A DNA stretch of 64,000 bases from assembly GCF_963678635.1 (NCBI RefSeq), contig NC_087066.1, positions 31,129,301 through 31,193,300 of the forward strand, in the 5' to 3' direction. This stretch comes from Symsagittifera roscoffensis. Taxonomy: Eukaryota > Xenacoelomorpha > Acoela > Convolutidae. Of the stretch, positions 1 through 11,643 are shown one piece after another. The position numbers and the translations under genes were made by a program. Every line of letters begins with the position of its first letter. The stretch's first letter is position 1. The notes below the pieces were generated by a model, which did not search any database, was not told the DNA's origin, and saw only the letters and a list, made by a program, of their open reading frames with translations.

Positions 1-354
1 ATTATAATAAGTTAATATAACGTTTTGTCTTTTTTGTGTATCTATCGTATTTGTAGGTTATTTCTGAGGTTATAAATGGGGGAGGTAAAGATTGAGCTGT
101 TATATTCAGTGGAGGGGGCTAGGGATAAGGGATGAATTATATTATTTAATATGAATTGTTTTATTTAGTCTAATTGTGATTTCGAACTTCAGTGTCAAGT
201 TGTCTTGTGTAAGTATTTGTATATTATGTTCTTGAAATATGGTCTTTGTGGATATTTTGTCGATATTGTAATCTGTTCTGTGCCCAGTTGTGTAATCTGT
301 TACTTTCGTGATGTTGTCCAAATAATGGAGGGGGTGCTACGAATGTAATCCAAT

Positions 355-777
355 CTAATAGTAGTTGTATGTTATTTGTTGTATTTTCTCTGGCGTCGAG
401 ATTTGTAGGAAAATTTGGAAATGGTGTTTGTGTAAAGATTGAGTTATTGAAGGGGTTGAAGGGAGTGAAAGAGTTTCAGGTAGTGACAAAGATGTGTCGG
501 ATGAAACGTCTATTGGATCGTTCACTAAATTTGGTTCGCCTTGAGGAAAAGCATGTGTCATCCAATAAGGGAGTAAAACTGTAGTGGCTGGGGGATTACA
601 AGGGTTTTCTCTGATTTTTTCAGATGTAGGGGTTGAACTTAAATAATCTGAGGGAATGTTCGACGTGTTTTGTTGTGTTGGAGTTTGTGGGGTACTTTGA
701 ATTATACTACTAGAAGGGTCTACAGGATTTGTTGTTGGTGAATGAGGTATGTTGAATTGAACTCTGAGGTTTTGCAA
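355..777 (-). pseudogene. Pro/Ser/Thr/Gln-rich open frame at the retroelement 3' side
   Basis: A 140-residue open frame opens at a TTG and has no recognisable domain. It is rich in Pro, Ser, Thr, Gln and Asn (for example repeated SLPETLSLPSTPS-like text). A second frame at 914-1108 has similar His/Gln/Asn-rich composition, so the two may be pieces of one broken frame. It lies beyond the end of pol on the same strand, where some Gypsy elements carry an additional ORF. It could equally be the gag start of a neighbouring element. It may also be only a by-product of G/T-rich sequence on the other strand. Confidence 0.3.
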
Positions 778-2111
778 ATTTCTATTTCGTCTTGGATGAA
801 TAATTTGTCGGTTTATTTCGAGTGTGTTTTGGTTTTGACATTGATGTCTTACTCTATTAAGATCTTGTTGGAGAGGGGGTTTAGATTATATACTGGTTCG
901 TATTATGGTTCGCTCAGTGATGCTTGACGAAGTACTGGCTCTTGTGGTTCGGATAATCGTGCGCGTCGTTCTTCAAATGTGTATGGTTTGTCTTGAAAAG
1001 AGATGCGTGTTTGTGATTGAGGGTTATTCGTTTGAGTATTTGATGATGTTGCTGGAGGTTTTTGGGACTTTGTTGGTGGGGACTGATATGGGGGTTGTTG
1101 ATAATCAATTTTGGAAAGTTTTTGGGAAACTATTTATTTAAGAGGAAATTTTATGTTTTTTGTATTATTCTGGAATGAAAAGTATTAAAAGTACTGTTGC
1201 TTATGCGAAGGTTAAAATAGCCTTTTTTGTACATTTGCATTTTGTCATTATGAGGGATGTCAAAAATGTGAGAAATATTATAAAAAGAAGAAAAACTGTT
1301 CTACTGAGTAGATGTTGGAACATTTAGATAGTTAATTGAAATATCGTACCTGAGGAGGTGGTCAATGGTTTTGAAAATATTAACGTAGGTTTGGGCTAGG
1401 GAATGAAAAATGATGAAAAAATTGCAAAAAAATTATCAGGGTGAGGATGAATATTTCTAAAATGTCGGATATGAAAATTATACAAGATTTGAAAAAATTG
1501 GAAAGAATTGAAAAAAGGTTTGAAAAAATATTATGATATTTATTAACTGTTTGAGAAAGGCCCATTTGAAGAAATGATTTCTTCATCGAAGTTTGGTTTT
1601 GGCAATTTGGTTTTGGTTTTGGCAATTTTTGATAAAAAAAGTTTTGAGGGGTCTTAAGAGTCTTCTTGGTTTTGTTGTTATTTATTAGATGATTGGGGGT
1701 ATCTGAGAGATATTCGTACTTTAGGCTTAATGATCTTGGCCATTTCTTTCTTTAGGTTAGTTTAATATTTTTGCCTGAGGGGCTTTTGAGATCTAAGTTG
1801 GGACAATATTGTTGATCTTTGTACTGCTTGATAGGGGAGAAAAACTTTGTTGTTTTCAGGTGTCAAGGTATAGCGGTTTGCTTTTTTTTTGACCTGGAGG
1901 TCTTTTAGTTATAGTTAGAGATTGGCTGTCGGCTAAAAAAATCGTGTTAAAATGAGGTGATGATTCGGAAAGGCTTCTGATTGGCTGAATTTGAACTAGT
2001 TCGTTCAAGTGCTTTTCAGCATGAATTTTGAGAAAATGTTCGGTTCATTAAAATATTTTCAGGAGGTTAAATTATTAATTGGTTTTAAAGTGGTTTCTGA
2101 AATTCAGCTTT

Positions 2112-2366
2112 TTAAAATAATTTAGATTGTGGGATGAATGTTTTGTAATCTTTTCGTGGCTGATTACGAAGTCGCGATGACTGTCTATGTGGAGATTTTT
2201 TTTTTGATCTTGTGGTAGAATTTTGCTTATAATTATCAATTTTTTTTTCTGTTTTAGGTATCTTTTTGTTGTCTAAATTTTTTTGTGTTTGTTTGGGAAG
2301 TTCTTTTTCATTTTTGTCTAATGGATTTTGGATAGGTTTCATATCATTGCTTTGATCATTGATCAT
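2112..2366 (-). pseudogene. C-terminal tail of pol (integrase tail)
   Basis: The frame is a Lys/Gln-rich segment ending in a basic SSRLRNQPRKDYK motif shortly before a stop. Basic RSSRLRNxPxxDY-type endings are common at the C-terminus of integrase in LTR retrotransposons, so this marks the end of pol. It is separated from the integrase core at 2418-3018 by a frame change. Confidence 0.6.
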
Positions 2367-2417
2367 TGCTATTATTTGATACGATCCTTTTCGGAATGGT
2401 TGTAAATTTTTAGAAAT

Positions 2418-3018
2418 TCATGTTTGTGTTGTTAAGTTTGGAATTAAAACATATGTTCCAATTTTTAAACTTGTAGCTGAGATAAATCGGGAATTTATTT
2501 TGGAATTAATATTTTGTCTTGGTAAAATTTTTTTTGTTACTTTCTGGTAAATTTCATTGTGTTTTTTGTCTCTGTTTATATTCCATTCGGTGTGTGTACC
2601 GGAAGCTAACTTTAAAAATTGCGGATGATGAAAGTGAGCTTCATCGTGGGTATGTAGTGGTAGATTGTAACATTTTGAAGAATTTGCTGTGAACATTATC
2701 GGTTTCCGTGGTTTTTGGTTGAAAACCATTTCATAGGTTGATAGTCCTAAGGTTGTTGTGAATTGTGAATTATAGGATACTGGGAATAGTTTTACATCTG
2801 TTGAACATTCAGTATATCGTGTGTCATTTCCGTTAATGATACATCTAAGATATTCTTGTAGTGAACGATTCATGCCTTCGACTAATCCATTAGTCCAAGG
2901 TACGTGAGATGTACGTGGTTTGTGTTTAATGTTATATAAGTGCCATAGTGTAATGATGTCATTATTTAAAAATTCAGTGCCATTATCTGTGACATGGATT
3001 TCGGGTAAACCGAATTTG
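2418..3018 (-). pseudogene. Integrase catalytic core (second Asp and Glu) and C-terminal part
   Basis: Translating 3018 downwards gives HVTDNGTEFLNND, which holds the second catalytic Asp, and then PWTNGLVEGMNRSLQEYL, which holds the catalytic Glu of the retroviral-type DDE core. Beyond it follow the YEMVFNQKPRKP segment and a C-terminal region ending near GTYVLIPNLTTQT, as in Gypsy integrases. Continuity with the upstream frame is lost at about 3019, where the first-Asp half is in another frame. Integrase would insert the element cDNA into chromosomal DNA; this copy cannot encode an intact enzyme. Confidence 0.8.
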
Positions 3019-3408
3019 CTATCCAGTGTTCATAAAGTGTTGTGTATGCATAATAAGCATTATTAGAGGTACTGGGTTAAGTGCTACGTAGTAAGTGAAT
3101 GCATACACTATGGCCTTTATATATGAGTTTCCTTCTGCGGATGGTGATATTGGTCCTTTTAAATCGAATGAAATTCTGCGGTTGAAATATAGACTTTGTC
3201 CTTTAAAATATTGTTTTTCTGCAATTTGTTTATGGTTTGGGTATGGTTTATTCTTTTGACATGTTATGCAATCGTTGCGTAAAACGTTTACCCAAATTGT
3301 TGCATTTGGAAAATAAAAATTTTGTATAAAATTTGAGTATGTTTTTTGCGCTCCTGAGTGTCCTTTAGTGTGTAAAGAGTAAGAGGTATGAAAAGCTATA
3401 AGCATCAT
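3019..3408 (-). pseudogene. Integrase HHCC zinc-binding domain and start of catalytic core
   Basis: The 129-residue frame contains a spaced H...H...C-x2-C zinc-binding module (HTKGHSGAQKTYSNF to NDCITCQKNK). Next comes ISFDLKGPISPSAEGNSYI, which carries the first Asp of the DDE core in the usual D-x-x-GP context. The position that normally reads VDAFT is VYAFT here. The frame ends prematurely in the core, and its continuation is the different frame at 2418-3018. Confidence 0.82.
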
Positions 3409-3755
3409 ACTTAAAAGTAGGCAGGGTACTTTGATATCGGACTTTGGTATTCTAGGATATCTGTGTTTTTGTTGATAGAAGTGTTGTTAAAGTTTCTGAA
3501 AAGTCTAAGAAGGGTTTTGTTTCCTAGAGGGGTGGTATTGGGCTTTAATTGGCTTGGTTTTGTATTTTTGCCAATATTTTAATTGTATAATGACTGGGTC
3601 AACATTTTGATATTTTTGTAACAATTCGAGTGTTATTTTTTCTATTATGGGAAGAAAATTGTTTTCAATGTCTATTTTTGATAAAGTTATTGTATTTAGT
3701 GGGTCATGAAGGTTAAAAACATGGTTGATTGTAAATTTTGAATCATTTGATATTA

Positions 3756-4088
3756 TCAGTGAGATTTTTTGTTTCCTAAAGAGAATAGATTTTTATAATA
3801 TAATTTTTGGTTGACTGGTTTTTGTTGTGTGTTGTTTTTTATCCATGAAGAGTATGGTATCGGTTTGAATGTAGATTTTCCTAACATGGCATAAAATGGT
3901 TGGTCCGGATCTGGAATAGTGTTTGATAATTGTTCTGTGAGAAGAGTTTTTATCTCTTCAAATCGTTTCTGATGTTCTGTTGTCCAATCAAAATTATTCT
4001 GCTGTCTAAGGATGTTGTAAAATGGTCTTAAGTATAGCTGCATTTTGCATACGTATTTACTTAAGAAGTTTACTATTCCAAGAAATCT
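3756..4088 (-). pseudogene. RT thumb/connection joined directly to the post-RNase H tether
   Basis: Read on the minus strand, the segment starts FLGIVNFLSKYV and continues through LRPFYNILRQ and FDWTTEHQKRFEEIK, the classic Gypsy RT thumb and connection. It reaches DPDQPFYAM, where RNase H should begin with a Cys-Asp-Ala-Ser type first catalytic motif. Instead it jumps to STFKPIPYSSWIKNN, a tether-like sequence. No RNase H D-E-D residues follow. The domain therefore looks cleanly deleted in this copy. The region down to 3410 is degenerate linker with no open domain. Confidence 0.7.
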
Positions 4089-4366
4089 TATATTTTCTTT
4101 TTATTCAAAGGAGGTGGTTGGAGTTAATTGAGGTGTTAGAGTCATCATTAGGATTTCTGTCATCTTTGTATTTTTATAATCATGAGTATTGACTGAGTAT
4201 GCTTTTCGGACTAGTGTTTCTATTCTTACTGCAAGTTGTTTTTTTGTTTCGTTTTGGTTTTTTGAAAACTGCATCAAGTTTTAGAGGTAAATGTAATGGT
4301 TAATTTTTTTTCCAACATCAAATTTAGATGTTGCGTAAACTTTTGGGTATTTTATTATTAAGTCAG

Positions 4367-5178
4367 CTAATTGTTCAAATTTTTTTGTGTTATCTGCGAG
4401 TGTTGGAAATTAAACATTGTTAAGAAATTTTGTTGTTCTTCCGCGTATTTTGATAATTGAAATAATGGTTTAAAATAGGGTGTCTTTGTGAAATTTTCTG
4501 TGTTTCGTTTTTCATTGCTTAAAATATTGTTAATTGACAATTCTTCGTCAAGAATTGTTGATTGACATATTTCTAATAGTGGTGAAATATTATTTACTCT
4601 ATACGCTATTTCTTTTGTGGGAGAAATTGTTGCGTTAGTTTCACAATCACTTAAGAGTCCAAGAGGTGGAGTTATTTTATATGGAGAATTGTAATAGATG
4701 TGTACAGAAATCATATCGGTGTTTGAGTCTTTCATGTATTTGATAGATAAAATTGTTACTCGGAAAATTTTTGAATTGGTCTGAATTCAAGGTCAGACAT
4801 AAAGAGATGAGCTTTATTTTGTTCTTTATCATATTGGTGAACTTGTTTGATTGAGAGATTATACACATTTCCTGATAGTGGTTTCAGGTGCTTCCGTTCC
4901 TGATTGTATATGGGGTACAATTTGGAGAAAAAAGGTGGTTGTTTGTTTATTCTTTGAAAAAATGTCAAAGCTGTGTTTTTCATTATTGTGTATTTATCTT
5001 TTATATGAATTCTGATTTTTAAAATGCTTATCGTTGGTATATATTTAGTAATAAATGCTATTGTAATGATGTTATGTTTTATATCAGTGATATGGAAGGT
5101 TTGTTTAAATGGCTTGCTCATGAGAATTTTTTTGTTCCATTGTTCGGGTGGGTACAAGGAAAAGTTGGATTTTTCCAT
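4367..5178 (-). pseudogene. Protease-to-RT linker and RT N-terminus, copy 1
   Basis: Two overlapping minus-strand frames (5178-4756, 4735-4367) give one protein with a frameshift near 4745. It runs from a protease C-terminal part (LYPPEQWNKKILMSKPFKQ) through a long spacer containing SGNVYNLSIKQVHQYDKEQN. It then reaches IIKYPKVYATSKFDVGK (about 4370-4310), the start of RT fingers. After that the sequence switches into gag at about 4250 instead of continuing into the RT palm. The same segment recurs at 6912-7800. Confidence 0.65.
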
Positions 5179-5189
5179 AATTCGTTAAG

Positions 5190-5782
5190 GTTGATACTTT
5201 TGCGGTTGCTAGTCTGCTTGTTGTCTTGAAGGGTATTAATTTTGGGTGTAGAATTTTTATTTCATTCCAAGTGGGAATGTTGATGATATTTGATTCTGCT
5301 CTGGAATCTGTTAAAAACTCTATTTCAAGGTCTGGTGTTTGTAATTCTTTGGATTTTGGACTTTCTAAAAGAAGTGGGATTGTCCAGATTTTTTCTGTTT
5401 GTAACTGTGGTTCTATAGGTATGTTTTGATAAATGTTATTTGTGCTTGAGCATTCTGTGGGTTTTTCTTCTGTTATTTTTTCTACTATTTTTTCTATTTT
5501 TTCCTTTGTTGTTTTATTGGGTATAGGTCTTGTATAATAATTTAAAAGAAATTAATCATGGTTTTGATATATATGAGAATATGTCGGTTGTTCAGATATT
5601 ATAGGTTCATAGTCAGTCTCAGCATTTATCTTGTTAATTGAAATTGTGTTTTCTGTGTCACTTTCGCTATCTGTGGATTCGCAATTGATGTGATTTAATT
5701 GCAATTTTGTTCTTCCGTTATTGTCAAGACTAGGGGGGTCTGGTTGAGTTTCTTCAGTTAAGTGTACTTGATTTATTTGCAT
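5190..5782 (-). pseudogene. Aspartic protease region and acidic gag-pol spacer, copy 1
   Basis: Minus-strand translation of about 5320-5190 reads NIINIPTWNEIKILHPKLIP and then TTSRLATAKVSTLTNYGKI. The layout matches a retropepsin flap-containing half preceded by a degraded active-site region. The frame at 5782-5552 is acidic (ESTDSESDTENTISINKI) with no domain and is repeated at 8315-8106. Assignment to protease rests on order and resemblance; the catalytic D-S/T-G triplet is not intact in what I can read. Confidence 0.45.
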
Positions 5783-6421
5783 TTGATGCTTAGGTTAAAA
5801 CTCCTATAATTTGTTTTTCTGAATTTTGATAGCGTGTGTTATTCCTATGTGGTGACTGAGAGTAGTTTCTTTGTCTACTGTTATAACTTGAATTCCTATT
5901 CTGTGAATTATCGCGTGATCTTTTTTGATAATTGTTATATTTTGATCTGTTGTTAGAAAAATCGCGTGATTGATTATTTTGATATCTAGGGTTTTGATTA
6001 TTTGAATAGTTTCTATTCCTATCGTTGGAATAGTTTCTCTATCGATTGTATGAAGAGTTTCTAGATCGATTATTTGAATAATTTCTATTTCTAGAATTTG
6101 AATGGGAATGGCATCAAACGAAAATTCAGTTGGTTTGAATTTGATCTTGAATAGTTATTTCGATACTGACTATTTCGACTATGTGATCGACTATTTCGAG
6201 AATTTCTTTGGTATGGTGATATTCCTCTATAACTCGTATTATAGGGTTATTGTTGTCTAGAGTAATTGGAGTTTTTTGGAAGTGGTCTTCCTGAACTAAT
6301 ATTACTATGAATGTTTTTATTGGGTAAATTTTGATCTTTTTTCATGTATTGATGAAATGATTTGTTGGGTTCTCTATTTTTTTATGGTTTAATTTGGTTA
6401 TCTTGTTGTTGTTGTCTGCAT

Positions 6422-6898
6422 TCAGCAATGAATGCTGTGTCCGTATCGTCGACAATAATTACACCATTTTTTGAATGATGGTTTGCTTTTAAAATATGGG
6501 TTTTTCTCGTAAATGTTCAAAACTTCAGTGATTTTTTCGAAAAATTCTGTATCAGAGTCATTGATATTGTTTATTTGTGAAGTAGTAGTTTGGATATTGT
6601 TCACATATTGTAACTTTAGGTTTTCCGCTTCTTCTAATTTCATAGTGATTTCTGCTTGCTCTAGTTTATCTACTAGTCTCCTAAAGTCTAAGTCTGTTTC
6701 TCGGATTGAGGAAGGATGTGATGCTCTCTTTTTTATTGCTATTTTTCGTAATTGAGGTGTTAGAGTCATCATTAGGATTTCTGTCATCTTTGTATTTTTA
6801 TAATCATGAGTATTGAGTGAGTATGCTTTTCGGACTAGTGTTTCTATTCTTACTGCAAGATGTTTTTTTGTTTCATTTTGGTTTTTTGAAATCTGCAC
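6422..6898 (-). pseudogene. Gag C-terminal part with zinc knuckle, copy 1
   Basis: The 158-residue frame covers the end of the gag capsid-like region, an acidic NDSDTEFFEK stretch, and a nucleocapsid knuckle CNYCRRYGHS. The knuckle lacks its correctly spaced last Cys because the frame shifts there. Its N-terminus is not gag: the first residues fuse RT-derived sequence to AVRIETLVRKAY, marking the duplication seam. Downstream (6420-5790) the DNA is rich in Arg/Ser/Asn codons, the usual basic tail, in broken frames. Confidence 0.75.
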
Positions 6899-6911
6899 CA
6901 GGTTTTAGAGG

Positions 6912-7800
6912 TTAATGTAATGATGAATTTACTTTTCTAACATCAAATTTAGATGTTGCGGAAACTTTTGGGTATTTTATTATTAAGTCAGCTAATTGTT
7001 CAAAATCTTTGTGTGTTACCTGCGAGTGTTGAAAATTAAACATTGTTAAGAATTTTTGTTGTTCTTCCGTGTATTTTGATAGTTGAAATAATGGTTTAAA
7101 ATAGGTTGTCTTTGTGAAATAATCTGTGTTTTGTTTTTCATTGCTTAAAATATTGTTAATTGACAATTCTTCGTCAAGAATTGTTGATTGACATATATCT
7201 AATAGTTGTAAGATGTTATTTACTCTATACGCTATTTCTTTTGTGGGAGAAACTGTTGCGTTAGTTTCACAATAACTTAAGAGTCCTAGAGGCAGGGTTA
7301 TTTTATTTGGATAATTGTTATAGATGTGTACAGAAATCATATCGGAGTTTGAGTCTTTCATGTATTTGAAAGATGAAATTGTTACTCGGAAAAATTTATG
7401 AATTGGTCTGAATTCAAGGTCAGACATAAAGAGATGTGCTTTATTTTGTTCTTTATCATATTGATGAACTTGTTTGATTGAGAGATTATACACATTTCCT
7501 GATAGTGGTTTCAGGTGTTTCCGTTCCTGATTGTATATGGGGTAAAATTAAGAGAAAAAAGGTGGTTGTTTGTCTATTCTTTATAAAAAATGTCATAGCT
7601 GTGTTTTTCATTTTTGTGTATTCATCTTTTATATGAGTTCTCATATTTAAAATGTTTATCGTTGGTATATATTTAGTAAAAAATGGTAATGCAATGATAT
7701 TATGTTTGATATCAGTGATGTAGAAGGTTTGCTCATGAGTTTGTTTTGTTCCATTGTTTGGGTGCGAACAAAGAAAAATTGGATTTTTCCATAATTTGTT
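6912..7800 (-). pseudogene. Protease-to-RT linker and RT N-terminus, copy 2
   Basis: The 193-residue frame 7493-6912 is the second copy of 4367-4900, with the same spacer (MYNLSIKQVHQYDKEQNKAH) and the same RT entry (IIKYPKVSATSKFDV). Above 7500 the protease C-terminal part is present but frame-broken (7800-7500). The two copies differ by scattered substitutions and small indels, so this is an old genomic duplication and not an identical assembly echo. Confidence 0.65.
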
Positions 7801-8105
7801 GAGGTTGATCCTTTTGCGGTTGCTAGTCTGCTTGTTGTCTTGAAGGGTATTAATTTTGGGTGTAGAATTTTTATTTCATTCCAAGTGGGAATGTTGATGA
7901 TATTTGATTCTGCTCCGGAATCTATTAAAAACTCTATTTCAAGGTCTGGTGTTTGTAGTTGTTTGGATTTTGGACTTTCTGAGAAGTAGGATTGTCCAGC
8001 CTTTTTCTTTTTGTAACTGTGGTTCTTTATGTATGTTTTGATAAATTTTATTTGTGCTTGAGCATTCTGTGGGTTTTTCTTCTGTTATTTCTTCTACTGT
8101 TTTAT

Positions 8106-8315
8106 CTATTTTTCCTTTGTTGTATTATTGGGTATAGGTCTTGTATAATAATTGAAAAGAAATTGATCATGGTTTTGATATATATGAGAATATATCGGTT
8201 GTTCATATATAATAGGTTTATAGTCAGTCTCAGCATTTATCATGTTAATTGAAATTGTGTTTTCTGTGTCACTTTCGCTATCTGTGGATTCGCAATTGAT
8301 TTGATTTAATTGCAA
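8106..8315 (-). pseudogene. Acidic gag-pol spacer, copy 2
   Basis: A 69-residue frame is near-identical to the acidic spacer at 5552-5782 (CESTDSESDTENTISIN). It sits between the gag nucleocapsid tail and protease in the second tandem unit. No domain is recognised. Confidence 0.4.
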
Positions 8316-9030
8316 TTTTGTTCTTCCGTTATTGTCAACTAGGGGGGTCTGGTTGAGTTTCTTCAGTTAAGTGTACTTGATTTATTTGCATTTGATGCTT
8401 AGGTTAAAACTCCTATAATTTTGTTTTCTGAATTTTGATAGCGTGTGTTATTCCTATGTGGTGACTGAGAGTAGTTTCTTTGTCTACTGTTATAACTTGA
8501 ATTCCTATTCTGTGAATTATCGCGTGATCTTTTTTGATAATTGTTGTATTTTGATCTGTTGTTAGAATAATCGCGTGATCGATTATTTTGATATCAAGGG
8601 CTTCGAGTATTTGAATAGTTTCTATTCCTATTGTTGGAATAATTTCTATATCGTTGTATGAAGATTTTTTTGATCGATTATTTGAATAATTTCTATTTCT
8701 AGAATTTGAATGGGAACTGGCATCAAACGAAAATTCAGTTGGTTTGAATTTGATCTTGAATAGTTATTTCGATACTGACTATTTCGACTATGTGATCGAC
8801 TATTTCGAGAATTTCTGTGGTATGGTGATATTCCTCTATAACTCGTATTATAGGGTTATTGTTGTCTAGAGTAATTGGAGTTTTTTGGAAGTGGTCTTCC
8901 TGAACTAATATTACTATGAATGTTTTTATTGGGTAAATTTTGATCTTTTTTCATGTATTGATGAAATGATTTGTTGGGTTCTCTATTTTTTTATGGTTTA
9001 ATTTGGTTATCTTGTTGTTGTTGTCTGCAT

Positions 9031-9954
9031 TCAGCAATGAATGCTGTGTCCGTATCGTCGACAATAATTACACCATTTTTTGAATGATGGTTTGCTTTTA
9101 AAATATGGGTTTTTCTCGTAAATGTTCAAAACTTCAGTGATTTTTTCGAAAAATTCTGTATCAGAGTCATTGATATTGTTTATTTGTGAAGTAGTAGTTT
9201 GGATATTGTTCACATATTGTAACTTTAGGTTTTCCGTTTTTTCTAATTTCATAGTGATTTCTGCTTGCTCTAGTTTATCTACTAGTTTCCTAAAGTCTAA
9301 GTCTGTTTCTCGGATTGAGGAAGGATGTGATGCTCTCTTTTTTGTTGCTAGTTTTCGTAATTGAGGTGTTAGAGTAATCATTAGGATTTTTGTCATCGTT
9401 GTATTTTTATAATCATGATTAATGAGAGAGTAAGTTTTTCGGAATAGTGTTTCTATTCTTTCTGCAAGTTGTTTTATTTTTTCATTTGGTAGTCTACGAA
9501 TTTCATCGCATAAAACTATTGAATGTGGTTTCTTGCTTTCTGAATCAAACATTTTTGAGAATTCCTGTGTGAATCTTTTCCAATCTGATTTTATTTCTCT
9601 AGGTAAAATTGAAAACCATTTTTGGGCTGCGCCGTCAAGTGTGGTTTGGATTAAAGCTGTGCGTCTATGTATCCAATTTTGATGAAGTGGCGTGTTTACT
9701 GGTTCAAGTCCTATATTTAAAATTAAATTTGATGTGACTGCATTTAGGTAATCTTGTACAGAGTATTCAGGATCTGTGCCTGTGAATACCATTAGTGGTT
9801 TTTTTGATGTTATTGATGATCCACCCATTAGGTATGGATTCATAGTCATTTGTAGTGATTCTGCGGCATGTGGCATTTGAGAAAAATTTGTAAGTTGGCT
9901 TTTTGTTATTTCATGTTGTTGTAAAAAATATGGCAGTGGAATTTCGTTATGCAC
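9031..9954 (-). pseudogene. Gag capsid and nucleocapsid region (most complete gag)
   Basis: The 307-residue frame is a typical retrotransposon Gag. It has a capsid core with FTGTDPEYSVQDYLNAV and QTTLDGAAQKWFSILP around residues 55-125, then DWKRFTQEFSKMFDS, an acidic linker, and the knuckle CNYCRRYGHSIHC at the end. The A-x-x-W-F and F-x-x-x-F pattern is that of the retrotrans_gag family. The knuckle is cut by a stop: a CATT-CATT repeat at about 9035 looks like a 4 bp duplication that shifted the frame before the last Cys. Gag would form the cytoplasmic virus-like particle. Confidence 0.85.
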
Positions 9955-10519
9955 TTGAGTTGGTTGGTGTGATTATGTGTCAACTGGGTTTTGTTGTCGA
10001 AAAATATTGTTGTAAGATATTGGATTATTTCTAGGTTGTCGTATTTGTTAGTTTCGTGTGAATGGTTCGAAAATATCTGGTTGGTCAATACTGTATGAAC
10101 GAGGTTTTTGGCTTGAGTAAAATCGCTGATGATTTCTTTTATAGTATTCTTCATCATCTGATGGAAAATAATTTTGTGCGTAAAAATAAGATTGATTTCT
10201 GGTATGGTATTTGATTGTATTATTTTTATTTTAATGAAAAATTGGGTAATTTCCACTTTGTTCCTGGGAGGTTCTTGGTTTGATCATGAAAAATTACTGA
10301 GTTTGAATTCGGTTGTGGTATTTTTTGACTTTGTGAAAAGAAGGAATTTTGAGTATTTGTTTTAAAAGGTTTTGTTGTTTTTGGTCCATTTACATAGTTG
10401 TAATTATGTTCTGCAAAATTGTTTCTATGTGATGTTTGTTGTTTGTATGATGGTTTGTTACTGGTCGGAACGTTGGATAATCCATTTGCGAATAATTTTG
10501 TGCAACATAGGTTTTTCAT
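9906..10519 (-). pseudogene. Gag N-terminal linker fragments
   Basis: Two overlapping minus-strand frames (10519-10226 and 10256-9906) carry Asn/Gln/Ser/Pro-rich sequence with no domain, directly upstream of the Gag capsid. They probably represent a low-complexity N-terminal part of gag broken by a frameshift near 10240. Composition alone supports them. Confidence 0.35.
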
Positions 10520-10925
10520 CTGGATTGTATGAATGTTTGTTGTAGCGTTGGGTTTTTTAATTTTGGAGTTGTAAAATTGGGTTGAATAGGTGAAATGCTA
10601 CGTTGTGCTTCTGTTGTTGTTATTGTTTGAACAATTTCTCCGCATACAAAATGTGATGGGGTTTGTATAGCTTCTTAAGTAAGATTTCTTGTTCCATTTA
10701 AGTTATCATTATTTATAAATGTAGAATTTATATGATTGTTTCCTGTTCTTTCAGGGAAGAATGAATTATAGTTTAAAGGTGTTGCGTCAACTGTTAGTGG
10801 GTATACTCTAACATAATCTTTATTAATAGAGATAGTGCTAATTGCGTGACTTCATATATCTGTTGGTATATTATTAAAGGATTCATGAGACCATTCAGGG
10901 TCCCAAACATAATCTTATTGTTCTG

Positions 10926-11387
10926 CTAGTACAGTTTTGTCATCTGTATTTTGTAGTCTAACATTTTTTCTTGCTTTTTCAATAAGATCAAGTTGTGACT
11001 AAAATAATCGATTATGAACCATGCTAATATTTTTTGTAAATCGTGTCTAACTTTAACTTGTTGTGCTATTTCATTTTTTGTTAGATTTTCTCGGATTGCA
11101 TTTAAAAATTTTGAAAAAATGGTTAATTCCTGTAGTACAATTTTATGTCGAGATGTTTGAGTTGGTGAATCGCCATGAGGTGCATTCAATTCTAATATAG
11201 ATAAATAGCTATAGATAAGTGAGAATACATCATTTGTGAAAATCGAGTTTGCTCTTTGTGAGTTTTGGTGTTCTATGCTTTTGATGTATTGTGTAAAAAC
11301 TTTTGAAAGTTCAATATCTACATCATCACTTTGAAGGAGATATCTGTCATGAAATGCATTTGGTGATCTGATTTCTATTGTGTACAT
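10926..11387 (-). pseudogene. Helical ORF upstream of gag
   Basis: A 153-residue frame of normal amino-acid complexity (IRSPNAFHDRYLLQSDDVD, then long amphipathic stretches) lies 970 bp upstream of the gag capsid on the same strand. It matches no family I can name. It may be the N-terminal matrix-like part of the gag polyprotein or a separate ORF. Stops separate it from gag. Confidence 0.4.
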
Positions 11388-11643
11388 TCCATATTGTGAT
11401 GTGAGACTACATATACCTTTGAGATAGTGATCAAGAAGTTGTCTTTTGATTTTTACATCAGGAAATTCTCTTATGCACGGATTTTCTCCTTTTTCGAGTA
11501 AGTTTGCAATTAAATTTTGACAAAATTTTACCTGTCCTCGAGCTTCAGTTAATGAAGATATTAAAAATGGAAGTACTAAATTTTCTGGGTTATCTTCGTT
11601 TTGAATCTTTTTTGTGTTGTATTACTGTCCATTCTACGTTTCC

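Larger units (their letters stand above)
4126..9480 (-). repeat. Tandem 2.6 kb duplication inside the retroelement
   Basis: The sequence beginning AATTGAGGTGTTAGAG occurs at 4126, 6750 and 9359. Units 4126-6749 and 6750-9358 align throughout with a few percent difference plus small indels, and 9359-9480 matches 4126-4250 before leaving into unique gag. Each seam joins RT N-terminal sequence to the middle of gag. The duplicated block is therefore gag(C-term)-spacer-protease-RT(N-term). Confidence 0.9.

Noticed and set aside
336-360. Purine run followed by TGCTACGAATGTAATCC, resembling a polypurine tract and LTR start on plus
   Set aside because: All element frames read minus and no matching second LTR is visible in the window, so I do not call an LTR boundary.
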